A DNA stretch of 64,000 nucleotides from Prosapia bicincta (GCA_036971475.1 JBAIZL010000001.1:143272192-143336191); one strand, 5' to 3'. Counted from the first letter of the stretch, positions 24,019 to 36,073 are shown. A program made the numbers and translations. Notes: generated by a model from the sequence alone, not told the origin.

Positions 24019-25362
24019 TTTTTTTTGTTGATTAATGTTTCGCTCTGCTTTCCAGAAGAAATAGATAAATATTTCTATTTTACCTTCGAAGCTATGCGAC
24101 TAATTGAAATTAAAAAAAAAAAAAACTTGTCCGATTGTACTCCAATATCGTTTTGTTACTTGGTTGTAACGCCCTGTTATTTTTAGGTATGTATGGGGTT
24201 TATTTATTACAAAAACCTTACTTTTATTAATTTTGAAAATACTCATTGGGTCAATAGTTTTCCTTACGAATTATATCTTCCGATTTGTCTTAGGCAGACT
24301 ATATGTCAATTCAAATCGTTCTTAAGAAATGCAGATTACATTGAAATTTTCGTTTGTATTTAAAAAAAGATATATACAATACACATTGTAAGAGCAACGC
24401 TAGGTCAAATGCATACTAGTTTTGTATATTTACTGATTACGTTCTATCGAAAAATTTCAAGAAATTAAATTTAAAACATGCCATTCCAATCCTAGCCTGG
24501 TTAGCAAATTATAAAGCTTCACGCGGCTTTACTCCCTTGACATAGCATATTTTTGAAAGTATAAAAAACGAAGCTAAGATAATTATAAAACAGTTTCAAG
24601 TTGTTTATAAATTTCGAAATCGAATTTATTAAAAGTAAAACTATCTTCTGACGAAAAAAATTAACGATTGCAACCTGCAATGGTCAAATTGATCGTTACA
24701 AAAATCTAGGTAATTGGAGATAATTTGCATTTAGTTCAAGGAGCTTAGATTTGTAAGGATTATAAATAAATTTAAAAAATTAAAAATGTGACCAGTTGAA
24801 TACAAGTACGGGTTGGCTAGGCATAAGTTTAATAAAACATAATTGTTTTAATACGTTAAACAACAAAATAACCTAAAATTCGTTACCTACAATTCAGGCT
24901 ATAAAAATGTATAGCTTATTTGGATTGGCAAAAATCATGAGAACAAAGTTGCTTATAAAATCTTTCAACAGGACATAATGTGTGCTGCAGTTAAGAAGAA
25001 TTGCTAAAATAAAACAAGGTAATAAATGATTTTGGAGAGACATAAACAATTAAACTGTTTCAACAAAATGTGAAATTCAAATCAAATCATCATGTAACTT
25101 AATAGGCTGTAATAAAAGTCAAACAAAATAACGAAAGAATATACTCCCGGCCAGGAGTTGAGATTAAAAGTAAACAAGGTCGTAGCTAAGGCTATTAAGG
25201 CTCTAAAAGGTTAATTTACGCAGCTTGATTTAAACAGGGGAAGTAACGAAGAAAGCGTGGGCTATAATAAGTAGGTCGTGTATTATTAAGCTCCTAAAAT
25301 TAGGAGTCAAAAGATGTGTTAACGAGCTTAAATTCGTGCAAGATGAGATACTGAAGTAATAG

Positions 25363-25389
25363 GATATTTGAGCTATTTGCTCAAATATC
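25363..25389 (+). repeat. 11-bp perfect hairpin, copy A
   Basis: GATATTTGAGC and GCTCAAATATC pair around the loop TATTT. The same hairpin is unchanged at 58290-58316. Nearby CTCCTAAAATTAGGAG is also self-complementary. No run of T follows that would suggest a polymerase III terminator. Confidence 0.7.
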
Positions 25390-26208
25390 AAAATCAAAAC
25401 CACCTTGATCCGTAAAATGAGTCGTATTGAGACCCCGTCCAATAAATATAATAAGAAATCATAGTGAATTGCCGTGAAAAAGTTTCGACCATCCAACCAA
25501 TTAAGTAATATGATTAAACAAAAACAAAAAATATTTACTAAAGCCTATGTGAGAACGCCGTTTAAAGACAAGACGGAGAAAAGAAAGAATATATCAGTCT
25601 AAGGTTTTATAAATAATATTGTTTATTTAAATTACACTTTTACATCCATATCAATGGAAATTCGAAATTCAATATAAAGAAATGACCTAAGAGAAACAGA
25701 CTACTCTTGGGCTGACTAAATTAAAACTTAACTTTTCAAAATTAACTCTCTAATTAACCGTTTGCATGGAATGATGATAAATAATATGTAATTGAGTAAA
25801 ATATGTTCAATATGGCTTTATTTCTTAAACAACTGATGCTATTTCTTTATCGATCATATAAAGAAAGTAATGATTATAATTGTGATTAAGTAAATGTGTT
25901 TTAATATGTGTAACCTAATAAAAATGGTAAGAAACTTACCACACTTTTGGGTAAATCTTTGTCACAGTTAAATATTGGTGGTTTTATTTAGGTAACAAAC
26001 ATTATAAGTAAATTTTCATTGTTTAATTGAAATGTAAAGGATATGATGATGTGTTGGGAATTATTTGGCGTAGTCTATGTCATAAAAGGAGAATGAAGTG
26101 AATACATTATTCCTAGGTTAAATGGAAAGCAGATAGCCTAGTTTAAATATAGGGTGAATAACTTATAAATATTGATGCGGTAATAGTATGGTAAATAAAT
26201 AATTAGAA

Positions 26209-26210
<2 letters not shown>
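25390..26210. other. duplicated AT-rich DNA, no gene seen
   Basis: Nothing recognisable beyond homology to copy B. Confidence 0.45.

Positions 26211-26215
<5 letters not shown>

Positions 26216-26268
<53 letters not shown>
26216..26268 (+). repeat. (TA)n array expanded in copy A
   Basis: A long TA run. Copy B has only about five TA units at the same point (59149), so this array has changed length since the copies separated. Confidence 0.9.
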
Positions 26269-26272
<4 letters not shown>

Positions 26273-26279
26273 TCGGAGG

Positions 26280-27960
26280 GGTTATTTTATTAAATTTTAA
26301 ACAAAAATTTGGTCCCAAATTTAAATAATTTGCTTGTTGTTAACCAAAATAAACTCATTGCTTAAAACAATAGATAATACTTAGGTCACAAATAAAATTT
26401 AATCTTCTATTACTCATCAAGTACTCAACGAGAAAGTGAATAATTATGATTATAATTTACAGAGTTTTGGTCATATTTTAAGTAGTATATTAAGTGTAAA
26501 ACCCAAGAAATAATTAATCAGATAATAGAAGGTATAATAAATATAAGCGTGTACTGTTTTAAATGGGATTGAGTTATATTTTTTATAAAGTAGGTTTCAT
26601 TGGGTGTCCTATTATAATCTTTAAGTCAGTAGTGTCTCAAAAAAATCCTTAAACCTTGATAAGAGCTTAGGAAGGATCATAAAAGGCTGATTGGTTTTTG
26701 TTATTCATTAATGAGTTTGTCCTTCTGAGAGGTTTATACCTTGTGCTAAAGCTAAAGAACCAGAATTCGAATTCAAGAGATTACCCATTATTTTCCAGCG
26801 GACAAGGAGTGGTTTAACATCTTAAGTTTGAGAGCAGTAAGGAAATGAGTTGCTCGAACGTATAATAGTAGAAGTGAGTTAAATGGTAAAAGGTCCTTAG
26901 GAAGAATCATGGTGATCTTTCCACTATCATGGCTGTTGGAAGATAGAACAAAAGCAGTTTCTTATGGTAGGTTGTAGAATCCCTCACCCATAAACCTTAA
27001 TAAAAAGCCTTTCATTGGTTTACTGTTTATCATGGTTTCTCCTAGGGTGGTCTTAATAACAATTTTAGAAACAAAAATGTGTTTTAAGCTAGTCCATTTC
27101 CTAAAATAACAAATATATATATGCAACATGCTTACTTTTATCTAAAAATCATTTACCATGTTACAAAATGATAGTTAATAAGTGGAATTTTGGGTGGAAA
27201 AAATGTATATGTATTTGTGTGTGTGTTCGTGTGTGTACAAGATTTATATCTATTTGTAGAACATTCTTCCATTTCTCCTAATTTAGAAACGTGTGCCTTA
27301 TTGTAAAAGAAAAAAATGCCATTATAAGAGACAATAAAATTAAGAAAAGAGATGGGATTAATGATCAAAAATTTATTAGTCCTTCACTGTGTAACTCCAT
27401 TTCCCTCCCTTTGTATGTTTCTTGTTTAATCCTGTTTAGATCCTAAACCCATTTCCTTGTAATCCTGAACTAGTCTGTAATATATACTAAAGCACGTAGC
27501 CGAGATGCTACTGAAACTTGTGAAGAAGTTAAACACATATCCTCTCTGTATTGTTGTACACGGATAAATTTTCTAAAGAAATTGTTTAATATCAACTTAT
27601 TTGGGAATTCATCATTTCGAAATATCAACATACGAGATTTATTTTGTAAATTTGTTTTTTTTTAAAGTTTGTATGTTGGTCCCTTAGAGATTGTGATCTT
27701 AGGGTAATTGTTCAAGCAAAATCTTCAGTCTTTCATGCATACAAGTTATAGACATCTCCCTTTGAAGGTAATTTTGTATTGTCAAAATAGTTTTTTTGTC
27801 CAGATCAAATATATAATTAAAAACGGAAGCATTTGTTTTTTTTATTCCCCGCGATATCTCTCGACTTCGACTCTACATTAAACCTATTCCTAAACAGGTG
27901 TGTTTCTTGTACCACCGGCAGCATATCCGTATAATGATCTAGGAGGTAAGAGTATACTGA
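26280..27960. other. right part of copy A, no gene seen
   Basis: A short (GT)n-like tract lies near 27216-27235 and is longer in copy B. No coding region is recognised. Homology to copy B ends near 27967 with AGTATACTGAGAG. Confidence 0.45.
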
Positions 27961-27969
27961 GAGGGCTTC

Positions 27970-28110
27970 TTTTAATTTATTCTTCTTCTTAATTTATTTT
28001 TATTATGTTTTTTTATTATTTTAGTTATCTCAATTCTTGCATCAATTCTTATATTTTCCTGTTCTTCTTCGTTTAATTTATTAATCGCCATTTCAATCAT
28101 CCATAGAATA
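27970..28110. repeat. inverted terminal portion of the Penelope-like element
   Basis: The stretch at about 27990-28070 is nearly the reverse complement of about 28105-28180. Shared words include TTTTAGTTATCTCA, GCATCAATTCTTATATTTT and ATTATGTTTTTTTATTATTT. The second copy is the start of the element's coding region. Penelope-like elements often carry such inverted, truncated duplicates of themselves at one end, so this marks the element's left end. Confidence 0.75.
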
Positions 28111-28900
28111 GAAAAATATAAGAATTGATGCAACCTATGAGATAACTAAAATAATAAAAAAACATAATAATAATAAATTAAAAAATGATGGTAATAAAAT
28201 ACAATCTTTACATATCAAAAATATAAAACAAAAAATAATTGATAATGAGTTAGCCATAGTAAAAGCGGATAAAAGTAATGCGATAGTAATTATTAATAAT
28301 CAAGAATATATAAATAAAAATGAAAATTATATTAAAGATAATAATTTTATGATGCTAAAAAAAGATCCTACGGTTCAATATCAAAACGAAATAAAAAATA
28401 TGATAAAAAATTCATATAAAATGTTTAGGAAAAAAAATATTAATGAAATGATAAATGATCTTCCTAAAATACCAATATTAAATGGACTCATAAAATTACA
28501 TAATAATGACAAACCAATACGACCTTTAATTAACTTCAAACATACTTCATTCATAATACATGATAAATTAAATTTAAATTTAAAAGACAAAGAAGAAATT
28601 CATGAAATAATAAATACCGTAAAAATAATATTAGAACAAAATTATTTTACATATAATAAAAAAATATATAAACAAATGGATGGTTTGGTAATGTGTTCTC
28701 CTTTATCATCTATAATCTCCGAAATATTCTTACAAAGTTTAGACAATGACATAATTGAAATCATAAATAAATATGACAAAAATGGAATATGGTACAGATA
28801 TGTAGATGACGGAATTTATATTTCTACAAATAATGGCATAAATTTACATTTAATAATTGAAGAAATAAACAACTTGCATCACAATATAAAAATTTCCCCA
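28110..28900 (+). pseudogene. Penelope-like element reverse transcriptase (internally deleted)
   Basis: The frame is open from about 28110; the first ATG that gives a long product is at 28349. The N-terminal part has IVKADKSNAIVIINNQEYI, matching the 'VKADKG.A.VI....Y' block of Penelope proteins. Reverse transcriptase motifs follow: LPKIPILNGLIKLHN and RPLINF, then IYKQMDGLVMCSPLSSIISE (the 'GVAMGSPLSP' block) and YRYVDDGIYI at about 28796-28825, the YVDD catalytic pair. Only about 45 residues separate RPLINF from the NYFTYN block, where roughly 100 are usual. The motif A strand with the first catalytic aspartate is missing although the frame is kept. After LHHNIKISP the frame stops at 28901 and continues in another frame. 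The enzyme copies element RNA into DNA at a nicked target; this copy cannot. Confidence 0.85.
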
Positions 28901-29736
28901 TGAAATTGAATGTAACAACACACTTAATTACCTTGATATTACAATATATAACCAGAACGACAAATTAGATTACGCAATATATAGAAAACCCATGATTACT
29001 GATAATATTATACCAAACCATTCCAATCATCCATATAATCAAAAGATGGCATGCTTTTACAACCTATTGTATAGAATGTATAAAATACCATTAAATAAAC
29101 AAAATAGACAAAATGAATTAAACATAATATATCAATTAGCTTCAGTAAACGGTTATAAAAGGAAGACTATAGATAAATTGAATAGTAACGTTCAGAATAA
29201 ATTACTAAATTATAACAGACAAATTATAAGTAAAAATGAAACAAAATGGACTAAATTTATTTACACGGGATATGAAATTAAATCACTTGAAAAGTTGTTT
29301 AAAAATACTAATATTAAATTTGCGTTTTATACAAACAATACCATCAATAATCGTATTTTAAATCAAAGTAATCACACTAGTAAATTAGATTTATGTGGGA
29401 TATATAGCATAAATTGCCAAGATTGCAATACAAATTATGTAGGTCAAACAAAAAAGAAAATAAAGGATCGCTACAAAGAACATCTCAATGCGTATATAAA
29501 ACCAGATATATATAAATCGAATATGGCCACTGCAAATCGAATTGTATTGCAAATAACCATAGTTTTCCAGACATACAAAATATGAATTTAATCAAACATA
29601 TTAATAAAGGTTTGAAAATGAATGTTCTGGAAAACCTATATATCTACAAGCATAAATTAAACAATATACTTATTAAAGAACAGTCCCAAATTAAATCTAA
29701 ACATAACACAATTTTTCATGTTTTAGATAGAATTTA
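28893..29736 (+). pseudogene. Penelope-like element connector and GIY-YIG endonuclease
   Basis: Continuing from the reverse transcriptase in a shifted frame, the sequence reads CNNTLNYLDITIYNQNDKLD and YAIYRKPMITDN, the usual 'LPFLDV.I.......YRKPT.T' end of the RT domain. A basic connector follows. The endonuclease begins near 29395 with CGIYSINCQDCNTNYVGQTK, then IKDRYKEHL: both GIY and YVG, the arginine after them, and the cysteine pairs found in Penelope nucleases. A frameshift near 29530 moves the frame to CIANNHSFPD and NVLENLYIYKHK, the histidine and glutamate region, ending at 29736. This nuclease nicks the target for priming. The catalytic residues appear present, but at least two frameshifts separate the parts. 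Confidence 0.85.
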
Positions 29737-29867
29737 AGATTTTATCAAACAGATAGATCATTTAATGTAAAGCAAATAGATTAAAGAAATAAGATATCAG
29801 TGGTTTATGTACATAGTGCAATCAATTAGAGTAATGTTTAAATAATTTTACAAACCATGTTAGTAGT

Positions 29868-29912
29868 CTTTGAGAATGCTGGAACTATACTCCGGCGAAA
29901 AGCTTCAGCATA
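29868..29912 (+). ncRNA. hammerhead-like hairpin in the 3' end of the Penelope element
   Basis: TGAGAAT is followed by a GCTGG/CCGGC stem and GAAAAGCTTC. The layout equals that of units at 38600, 38805 (minus) and 38933, with different but still pairing stems. It resembles the UGANGA-stem-GAAA core of hammerhead ribozymes known from Penelope-like elements. The second G of that core is A here, so activity is doubtful. Confidence 0.5.
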
Positions 29913-30004
29913 ATTGTAAATGTTGAATAAAATATATCTTGATTATGAACTTTTTGAAGTTATTTAATAATTATAACAAATCAAGAAAAAATAATCATCT
30001 TTAT

Positions 30005-30007
<3 letters not shown>

Positions 30008-30060
<53 letters not shown>
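30008..30060 (+). repeat. (TA)n array just right of the Penelope element
   Basis: An uninterrupted TA run begins directly after the element's 3' end (TTATTATTATATA). It is consistent with insertion at a TA-rich target. Confidence 0.95.
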
Positions 30061-30063
<3 letters not shown>

Positions 30064-30477
30064 TTTTGCAACACTGTTTTCTTGTATTCACTTATCACTT
30101 TCACTATATGTACTTAAACAAGAATCTTACGTAGTATTGATGCGAGTTAACATTCAAAGGTTGGTAGTATCTCAATAATCGGGCATCACTGACTGGAGGT
30201 TGTAGTAGACTGCGAGCTGTATTGACTTTCCGTTGTCACAAGGTGTAGTGTACCGTTATGGTCTATTTTCGGATTCACTGCATTATGCGAGTCTTTTAAG
30301 TTTGTCTTGGGGTTAATTTTGTCTATTAGGTTGGATAACTTATTGTTTTTTTGGTATTATTTGTATTTTTTCGTATATGATATTATTTTTATGTTTATAA
30401 ATTTGTACTTGTTCCCAGATTGTCATTTTGAGGCCTTCTTATACCTTTATTATAGGTGTACGTTTTCTAATCACTTT
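30061..30477. other. spacer DNA, no gene seen
   Basis: Nothing recognisable. The sequence does not match the right flank of copy B, although both follow the same duplicated segment. Confidence 0.5.
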
Positions 30478-31140
30478 TGTATATGACTTCTAGTTGTAGA
30501 ACTGAATACGTTTGGTTTTCTACATACGATATAACTAAAACATGATATATAATGACTTCAAACATTCCGATATAGAATTAGACGCTTTATGAGTTGAACA
30601 TATGTGGATGAACATGACTTCTAACTGTAGAACTGAATACGTTTGGTTTTTTTCATACGATATAACTAAAACATGATATTTAATAACTTCAAACATTCCA
30701 ATATAGAATTAGACGCTTTATGAGTTGAACATATGTGGATGTACATAACTGTAGAACTGTATACGTTTGGTTGTCTATATACGATATAACTACAAACATG
30801 ATATTTAATGACTTCAAACACTCCAATATAGAATTAGACGCTTTATGAGTTGAACATAGGTGGATGAACATGACGTCTAACTGTAGACCTTTATACGTTT
30901 GGTTTTCTATATACGATTTAACGTCAAACATGATATTTAATGATTTCAAACATTCCAATATATAATTAGACGCTTTATGAGTTGTACATATGTGGATGTA
31001 CATGACTTCTAACTGTAGAACTATATACGTTTGGTTTTCTATATACGATATAACGGCAAACATTATATTTAATGACTTCAAACATACGAATATAGAATTA
31101 TAAGTTTTACGAGCTGGAAATATCTGGGTGTATATGATTA
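30478..31140 (-). repeat. ~132-bp minisatellite, about five units
   Basis: The word CATGATATTTAATGACTTCA or a variant recurs at 30541, 30672, 30797, 30928 and 31061 (spacing 125-133). Each unit also has TTAGACGCTTTATGAGTTG and TACGTTTGGTTTTC. The minus strand is open from 31165 to 30689 (158 codons), giving a 44-residue repeat with SLNIMF, SYIENQTY and THKAS in each turn. Since 132 is divisible by three, the frame is kept in every unit where indels do not disturb it. Whether it is translated is unknown; the peptide has no known domain. Confidence 0.9.
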
Positions 31141-33580
31141 GACACAAAGTTTTATGAGTGCGCAAGTTGCCCTGGTAACCACGAGGATAGTTTTGACAGC
31201 TAGGAGATATTTAAGTGGGTCAGGATCGTTTTTCACTGTTAGAACGGTTAGGCACATATCATAATTACTCACAAGTATTCTGTTAATTATATTTACAAAG
31301 TATTAAATCTAATATAAATTCAAACATAATCTCAAAGAATAACTAAATATTTTCTCATAAAATGGGTGAAGGAACATATAAAATGAATAATAGGTTTTAC
31401 ATATATAGATAAATAAACAAATAATATACTCACATTATTAGCTAAAAACCATAAACAATAAAAAAATTAAAAATGTCCTTAAACATCCTCAATTTACTAT
31501 TTGCTGTAAGAATAGTGTAACGATAATTTCCCTTCATTTACAATTTAGGCCTTGATAAATATTGTAAATTTTTATCTACACAGTATTTTTGAATATCATG
31601 ACATAACATTTCTAAACACCTTTTTAAGTATAAGTACAAGTGTCTCCTGTAGACGTTATTGACCGTTACATGATATATTTCGCGACTAAACACATTTCCC
31701 TTCCATAAAATTTGTTTGAGTATATTCGATATCTCTAAACCAAACTATTGCAAAAGCGGGGGGTGATACATGAATTCTAGAAACTAAACAAATCGTTGAT
31801 GTATCGCACAAAAGCGTGTTGGGTTAAAGCCACATTAAGGAAGAACCAATACATCCTGATTTCACCGCCATAATCTCGGCTGAAGTAATTTGCGACTAAT
31901 ATAATATGCTGCTAAATGCAAAGCTGTTCTACCAAACCATGCACTGGAATATTGTTTAAATATTCACACTTTAATTAAATTTTTGAAGTTGTTACGGCAA
32001 AATGGTTGCTGTGAAAGACGTTTAACCGTGGTAAAAACTAATTCAACCGCGTCTCACTCGATATAAATAAATGACCAACTACAAAGACCACATTCACGCA
32101 TCTTTATATCATTCTTCGTATATAGATTACATTGAACAAAACTATTAAATTCTCATTTTTCTTATAAAAATATTACCACTATCAGTAGTTCCCTCGACGT
32201 CCTTGTAAACATAATAACTTTGTATTGTGCCTATAATGTTTTGTTAGTAAAACACTCTTAAATATAACTTTTACTAAATTACGTTTTAGTCGCGTTAAGA
32301 GGTCTATATAAATAAAGAGTTATAAACATATACATTTATTTATGATCATAATACAAATCATGATACCGAAATAATAAATAGGGCTAAAAATAAAATGTTT
32401 TTAGTATTCTATTTGTCATTTAATATTATATATTATTAAAAATGTCAAAATGCTCATTAGTTATTTGTTTATGAAGTAAAGACCAGAGTGATAAAATGTA
32501 AAGTTTATGGTTGGCTCTTAATTTTTCATTTTAAGTAACTATATTTTGAAAATCTGATTGCTACTTTGCATATTGCACAGGGTTTTTCAAATATTCAGGT
32601 AAATTCTAGAAGGCTGTAAATTACGTAAGAAAGCAACAAAAAGTCCATACACTTATTAAATGTTTACAAATTTAAATAATTTTACTTATCTGTTTTTAAA
32701 AAATTATATGGAGGTTTATCTTTTGAAAGTGAAAATATTTTGCGAAAAGCCTTATACCACCAGGACCTTAATTTTAAAGGTTTAGAAAGTAGTAACACGA
32801 GAAATCTAAATAAAACTGATATAGAGTGGGGTTAGCTATAATAGAGTGACTGTAGCCTTGGTTTTATGTTTTATTGTTTAGATCTAGTTTAGTTTTTTTA
32901 TTGTCAGAAGTTTATCAATTACCGTGTTCAAGTCTAAACTACATAAAATATACTTTGAAACTGTAATATTTACATTTATACTTACAATTTTACTTGACTT
33001 CATAGTTTTTACCCATTAACTTATATTATGAGTGATTCCAGTATAATAACATTATTCTTTTGTATGTGATTGTTAATAAATTTATTTTTTCCTCGTGTCA
33101 CCAAAAAACAGCTTTAGTTGCAGTTTTAAATCCTTACGTTTACTTTAAGATATGTTATAGTGTGCTCGAAATGTTCCTTAAATACGATAAAACTTTCGAA
33201 ATGTAAAGGAAAAGGTTATGTTTCTAATATTTTAATTTAACTCAATATTTCTCGAATTCTGCAAACTATATGATGTAGTTTAATAAGAAGTGGGGTGACG
33301 CTCTTTAGAGGTTTGATACTTAAAAGTGTATGTTTTCAAGGGATTTGCAAAGACATTACAATGAAATTCAATATAAATATATATTTTTTTAAGTTAACGT
33401 CTCTATCCCTCTTTTCCACATTTATATAGAACTTAATCGAAATAATTTAACAATAAATAAAACACCTAATTCCTCCTGTTAGACTCATTTAAAATACTTT
33501 ATTGTATTAAATATGAAGGCAATTCTTTATATTTATTGGGAAAATTAAGTCTGACAAGCGCATAGACTTTGTGCGCTAGG
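31141..33580. other. spacer DNA, no gene seen
   Basis: AT-rich sequence without recognisable exons, RNA genes or transposon motifs on either strand. Confidence 0.5.
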
Positions 33581-33582
33581 AC

Positions 33583-33702
33583 ATTTGTTTCAGAAAAGGT
33601 TAGGGTGACCTAGATAAGAGTTTGGGATAGAGTGGTGGAAAATAACGACTCGGCCCAAAACCCTTTTCGCAATTTATTCCTGCCTTGCTGCGTCTGCCGT
33701 CC
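33583..33702 (+). repeat. dispersed repeat family, spacer member
   Basis: Same family as 15803-15925 and 48613-48735, here in opposite orientation. It starts near TTGTTTCAG and ends near TGCGTCTGCCGTCC. It shows that the family is dispersed beyond the duplication. Confidence 0.65.
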
Positions 33703-34401
33703 TTTTTCCTTATCTTAGGAACTTTCTTGTGGCAAAGCAAATCGAAAATTGTTAAAATGCTCTTTAAGGTCTATCAATATTTGAGTACTTCGGAGATTCT
33801 ATTCATTCCTTACGAATCTTTTCGTGTTAGAATTAGCAAAGTATGTACATATACATATAGGGTCAAAATGTATTTACGTGCTGTAATTTAAGTATTGTAA
33901 TAAGTTGTGAATCTTGCTTTTGCTAATATTGTAAATTTACAATAGCTAGTAAAATAGCTAGATGGTTTAATGTAATTGTAATACGTTTTTCTTAGGATTA
34001 GATATTACAGAAATCATTTATCACGATGTTTAGTACCATATCGGCTCAAATTAGGCAATTGAATGATATTCGGCCAGAAGAGAGCCTGTTGTAACCTTAT
34101 CCAAGAAAATGTATTTGCCATTCCGAGATATCTGAATGTTCTCTCTTTTTTACATTAAGTACTATACTTTTATTTGCTTAAAAAACGAAGAAAATTTGAA
34201 AGGAAGCGAAACAAATTACATTTTTAAGAGAAAATATGATACTAAGATTTTAAGTTATAAACAATACTTGAAAGTGATATAAAATAAACTAAATTATGAT
34301 TTTAATATAAATATTATATTGATTTAAAATATTTAGTGTTTGAATAAGTATCTATGAACGTCAACCCAATTATATATTTTTTCATAAGTACAAATCATAT
34401 A

Positions 34402-34464
<63 letters not shown>
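34402..34464 (+). repeat. (TA)n array
   Basis: Pure TA run of about 60 bases in the spacer. Confidence 0.95.
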
Positions 34465-34465
<1 letters not shown>

Positions 34466-34962
34466 CCTTAAAGTGTTCGTAGACGATGTCATTTGTATTT
34501 ATTTCTATTGTACCCTGCTAACAAGAATACAGTATTTATTGAAGTGTATGAAAGAACAATACTATCTATAAATGATATACCCTAACAAATTATTCAAAAA
34601 ATAGAGTAGAATGACAACATAGTAAAAATTCATTTTTAATAGTAGAGGTTACCGGTGTCTACTGTACTTGCCTCAAATAGTGTCTACCATCAGCTGTGTA
34701 TTATTTTATACTACTTTTACATTACCGTACTAGATGTTTTACTGTGTCAGTCAATTTAAGTGTTGGGTATTTATAACATTCGTTGTTTTAATTTTGATAT
34801 AAGAAAGGATGCAAACCCACAGTGAGTTACAGACTCACTTTAATTAAATAGAGATTGGCCTAATCCTGGGTATATCTAACCACTATATTCCTGCATAAGA
34901 CGAATAACACGCGTTAAATAGTAAAACTATAGAAGTATTACCATCAGAGGGTTATCTAGAGC

Positions 34963-35333
34963 CAGGGTCTCTACAGCCCGCGGGCCAAATCCGGCCACCA
35001 GACACTTTTTTTCAAGTCCGCGTAGAGCTAGCATACTGAAAAACAAAATTTTATTAATAAATTTTCTTTTAAGTATTTTTACCTATAAATAGGAGTAGGT
35101 CTACAGTACTTGTAGCTTACTTGTAATTTCTATTCTCTACGTGTGTAGTACTAGTTGTAAACAAGTATAAAACTAAGCAAGAATATCTCAAAAACCAATA
35201 CTGAGCTCTTGATTAGAAAAAACATCGTGTATATGTAGGGGGCTAGACTTTATTCTCCGAAATATTATCGGCCCGCCTTACCTCTAAAGGTTTACGATGT
35301 GGCCCTTGAGGAAAAAAAGGTTAGAGACCCCTG
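34963..35333. mobile_element. hAT-type MITE
   Basis: The element begins CAGGGTCTCTA and ends TAGAGACCCCTG, so the ends are inverted copies with one base gap. Just inside, the left end reads GGGCCAAATCCGGCC and the right end GTGGCCCTTGAGGAAAAAAA, typical of hAT-derived non-autonomous elements. The flanks carry TCTAGAG on both sides (34955-34961 and 35335-35341), fitting the 8-base target duplication of hAT with a base lost. The ~370-base interior is AT-rich and non-coding, so it would have moved only with a transposase supplied from elsewhere. Confidence 0.8.
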
Positions 35334-35344
35334 GTCTAGAGAAA

Positions 35345-35995
35345 AATGTGCAGTGTGTATACCAATGCGTGTAAAAAAGAACATATGTTCTTGAGAAACG
35401 TACACACTATTCCCAACAAATTTCGCATTGCTGAGGAGGTGTGACAGATGAACGGACACGCCCGGGATCGCATACAAAATTAGAAACATGAAACAAAATA
35501 TATCTAAATCAAATAGTAAACATATTCGTGTTGTATGTCTAAACTATTAAAAACATTTTTTTTTTAATTTACAGAAATAAATTAACTTCTAAATATGAAA
35601 TTTATTTTTATGACGTAATCTTTGCTAGAGAAACTTTTCAACAATGAGGGGTATAGTTTTGGTATTAATATTTGTCGGCTTTCTGTAATAATATGTAAGA
35701 ATTGGTATCTCTGTGTAAAAGGTAGTTCGAATGAAGAAAATAAGCCGTACCGGGAATCTCAATAATTGTCGAATATTAAAGTAAAACAAAATACATGTGT
35801 CTTATAATGATAAGAATAATGAGTAATAGTAACTGATGTAAACCTGCACTACACGAGAGTATACAACTATGCATAAACAAGAATATATATTTTTATGAGA
35901 AGACAAATGTGTTGGAAAGACAGTTATTCTTGTAATGATATTCTGTTTAATGTTATACATGAATAACTAAGCTACTAATACAGATTTTTCTATAA
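35345..35995. other. spacer DNA, no gene seen
   Basis: A less AT-rich patch at 35395-35475 ends in GGACACGCCCGGGATCGC. I checked it for polymerase III box A and B motifs and saw none convincing. Confidence 0.4.
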
Positions 35996-36003
35996 ATAAT
36001 TAA

Positions 36004-36021
36004 ATATATATATATATTTAC

Positions 36022-36073
<52 letters not shown>
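36004..36073 (+). repeat. (TA)n arrays with GTA interruptions
   Basis: TA runs interrupted by TTTACA near 36017 and a G near 36046. Confidence 0.9.

Noticed and set aside
25230..25496. 88-codon minus-strand frame conserved between copies (58157-58423)
   Set aside because: Similarity is no higher than the surrounding non-coding duplication, substitutions change residues freely, and no motif is recognised.
30478..31140. Possible CRISPR-like array
   Set aside because: Units of about 132 bases repeat over their whole length without unique spacers; this is a minisatellite in an animal-type genome.
35395..35475. Possible tRNA-derived SINE head
   Set aside because: The GC-rich patch lacks convincing polymerase III A and B boxes and a following A-rich tail.
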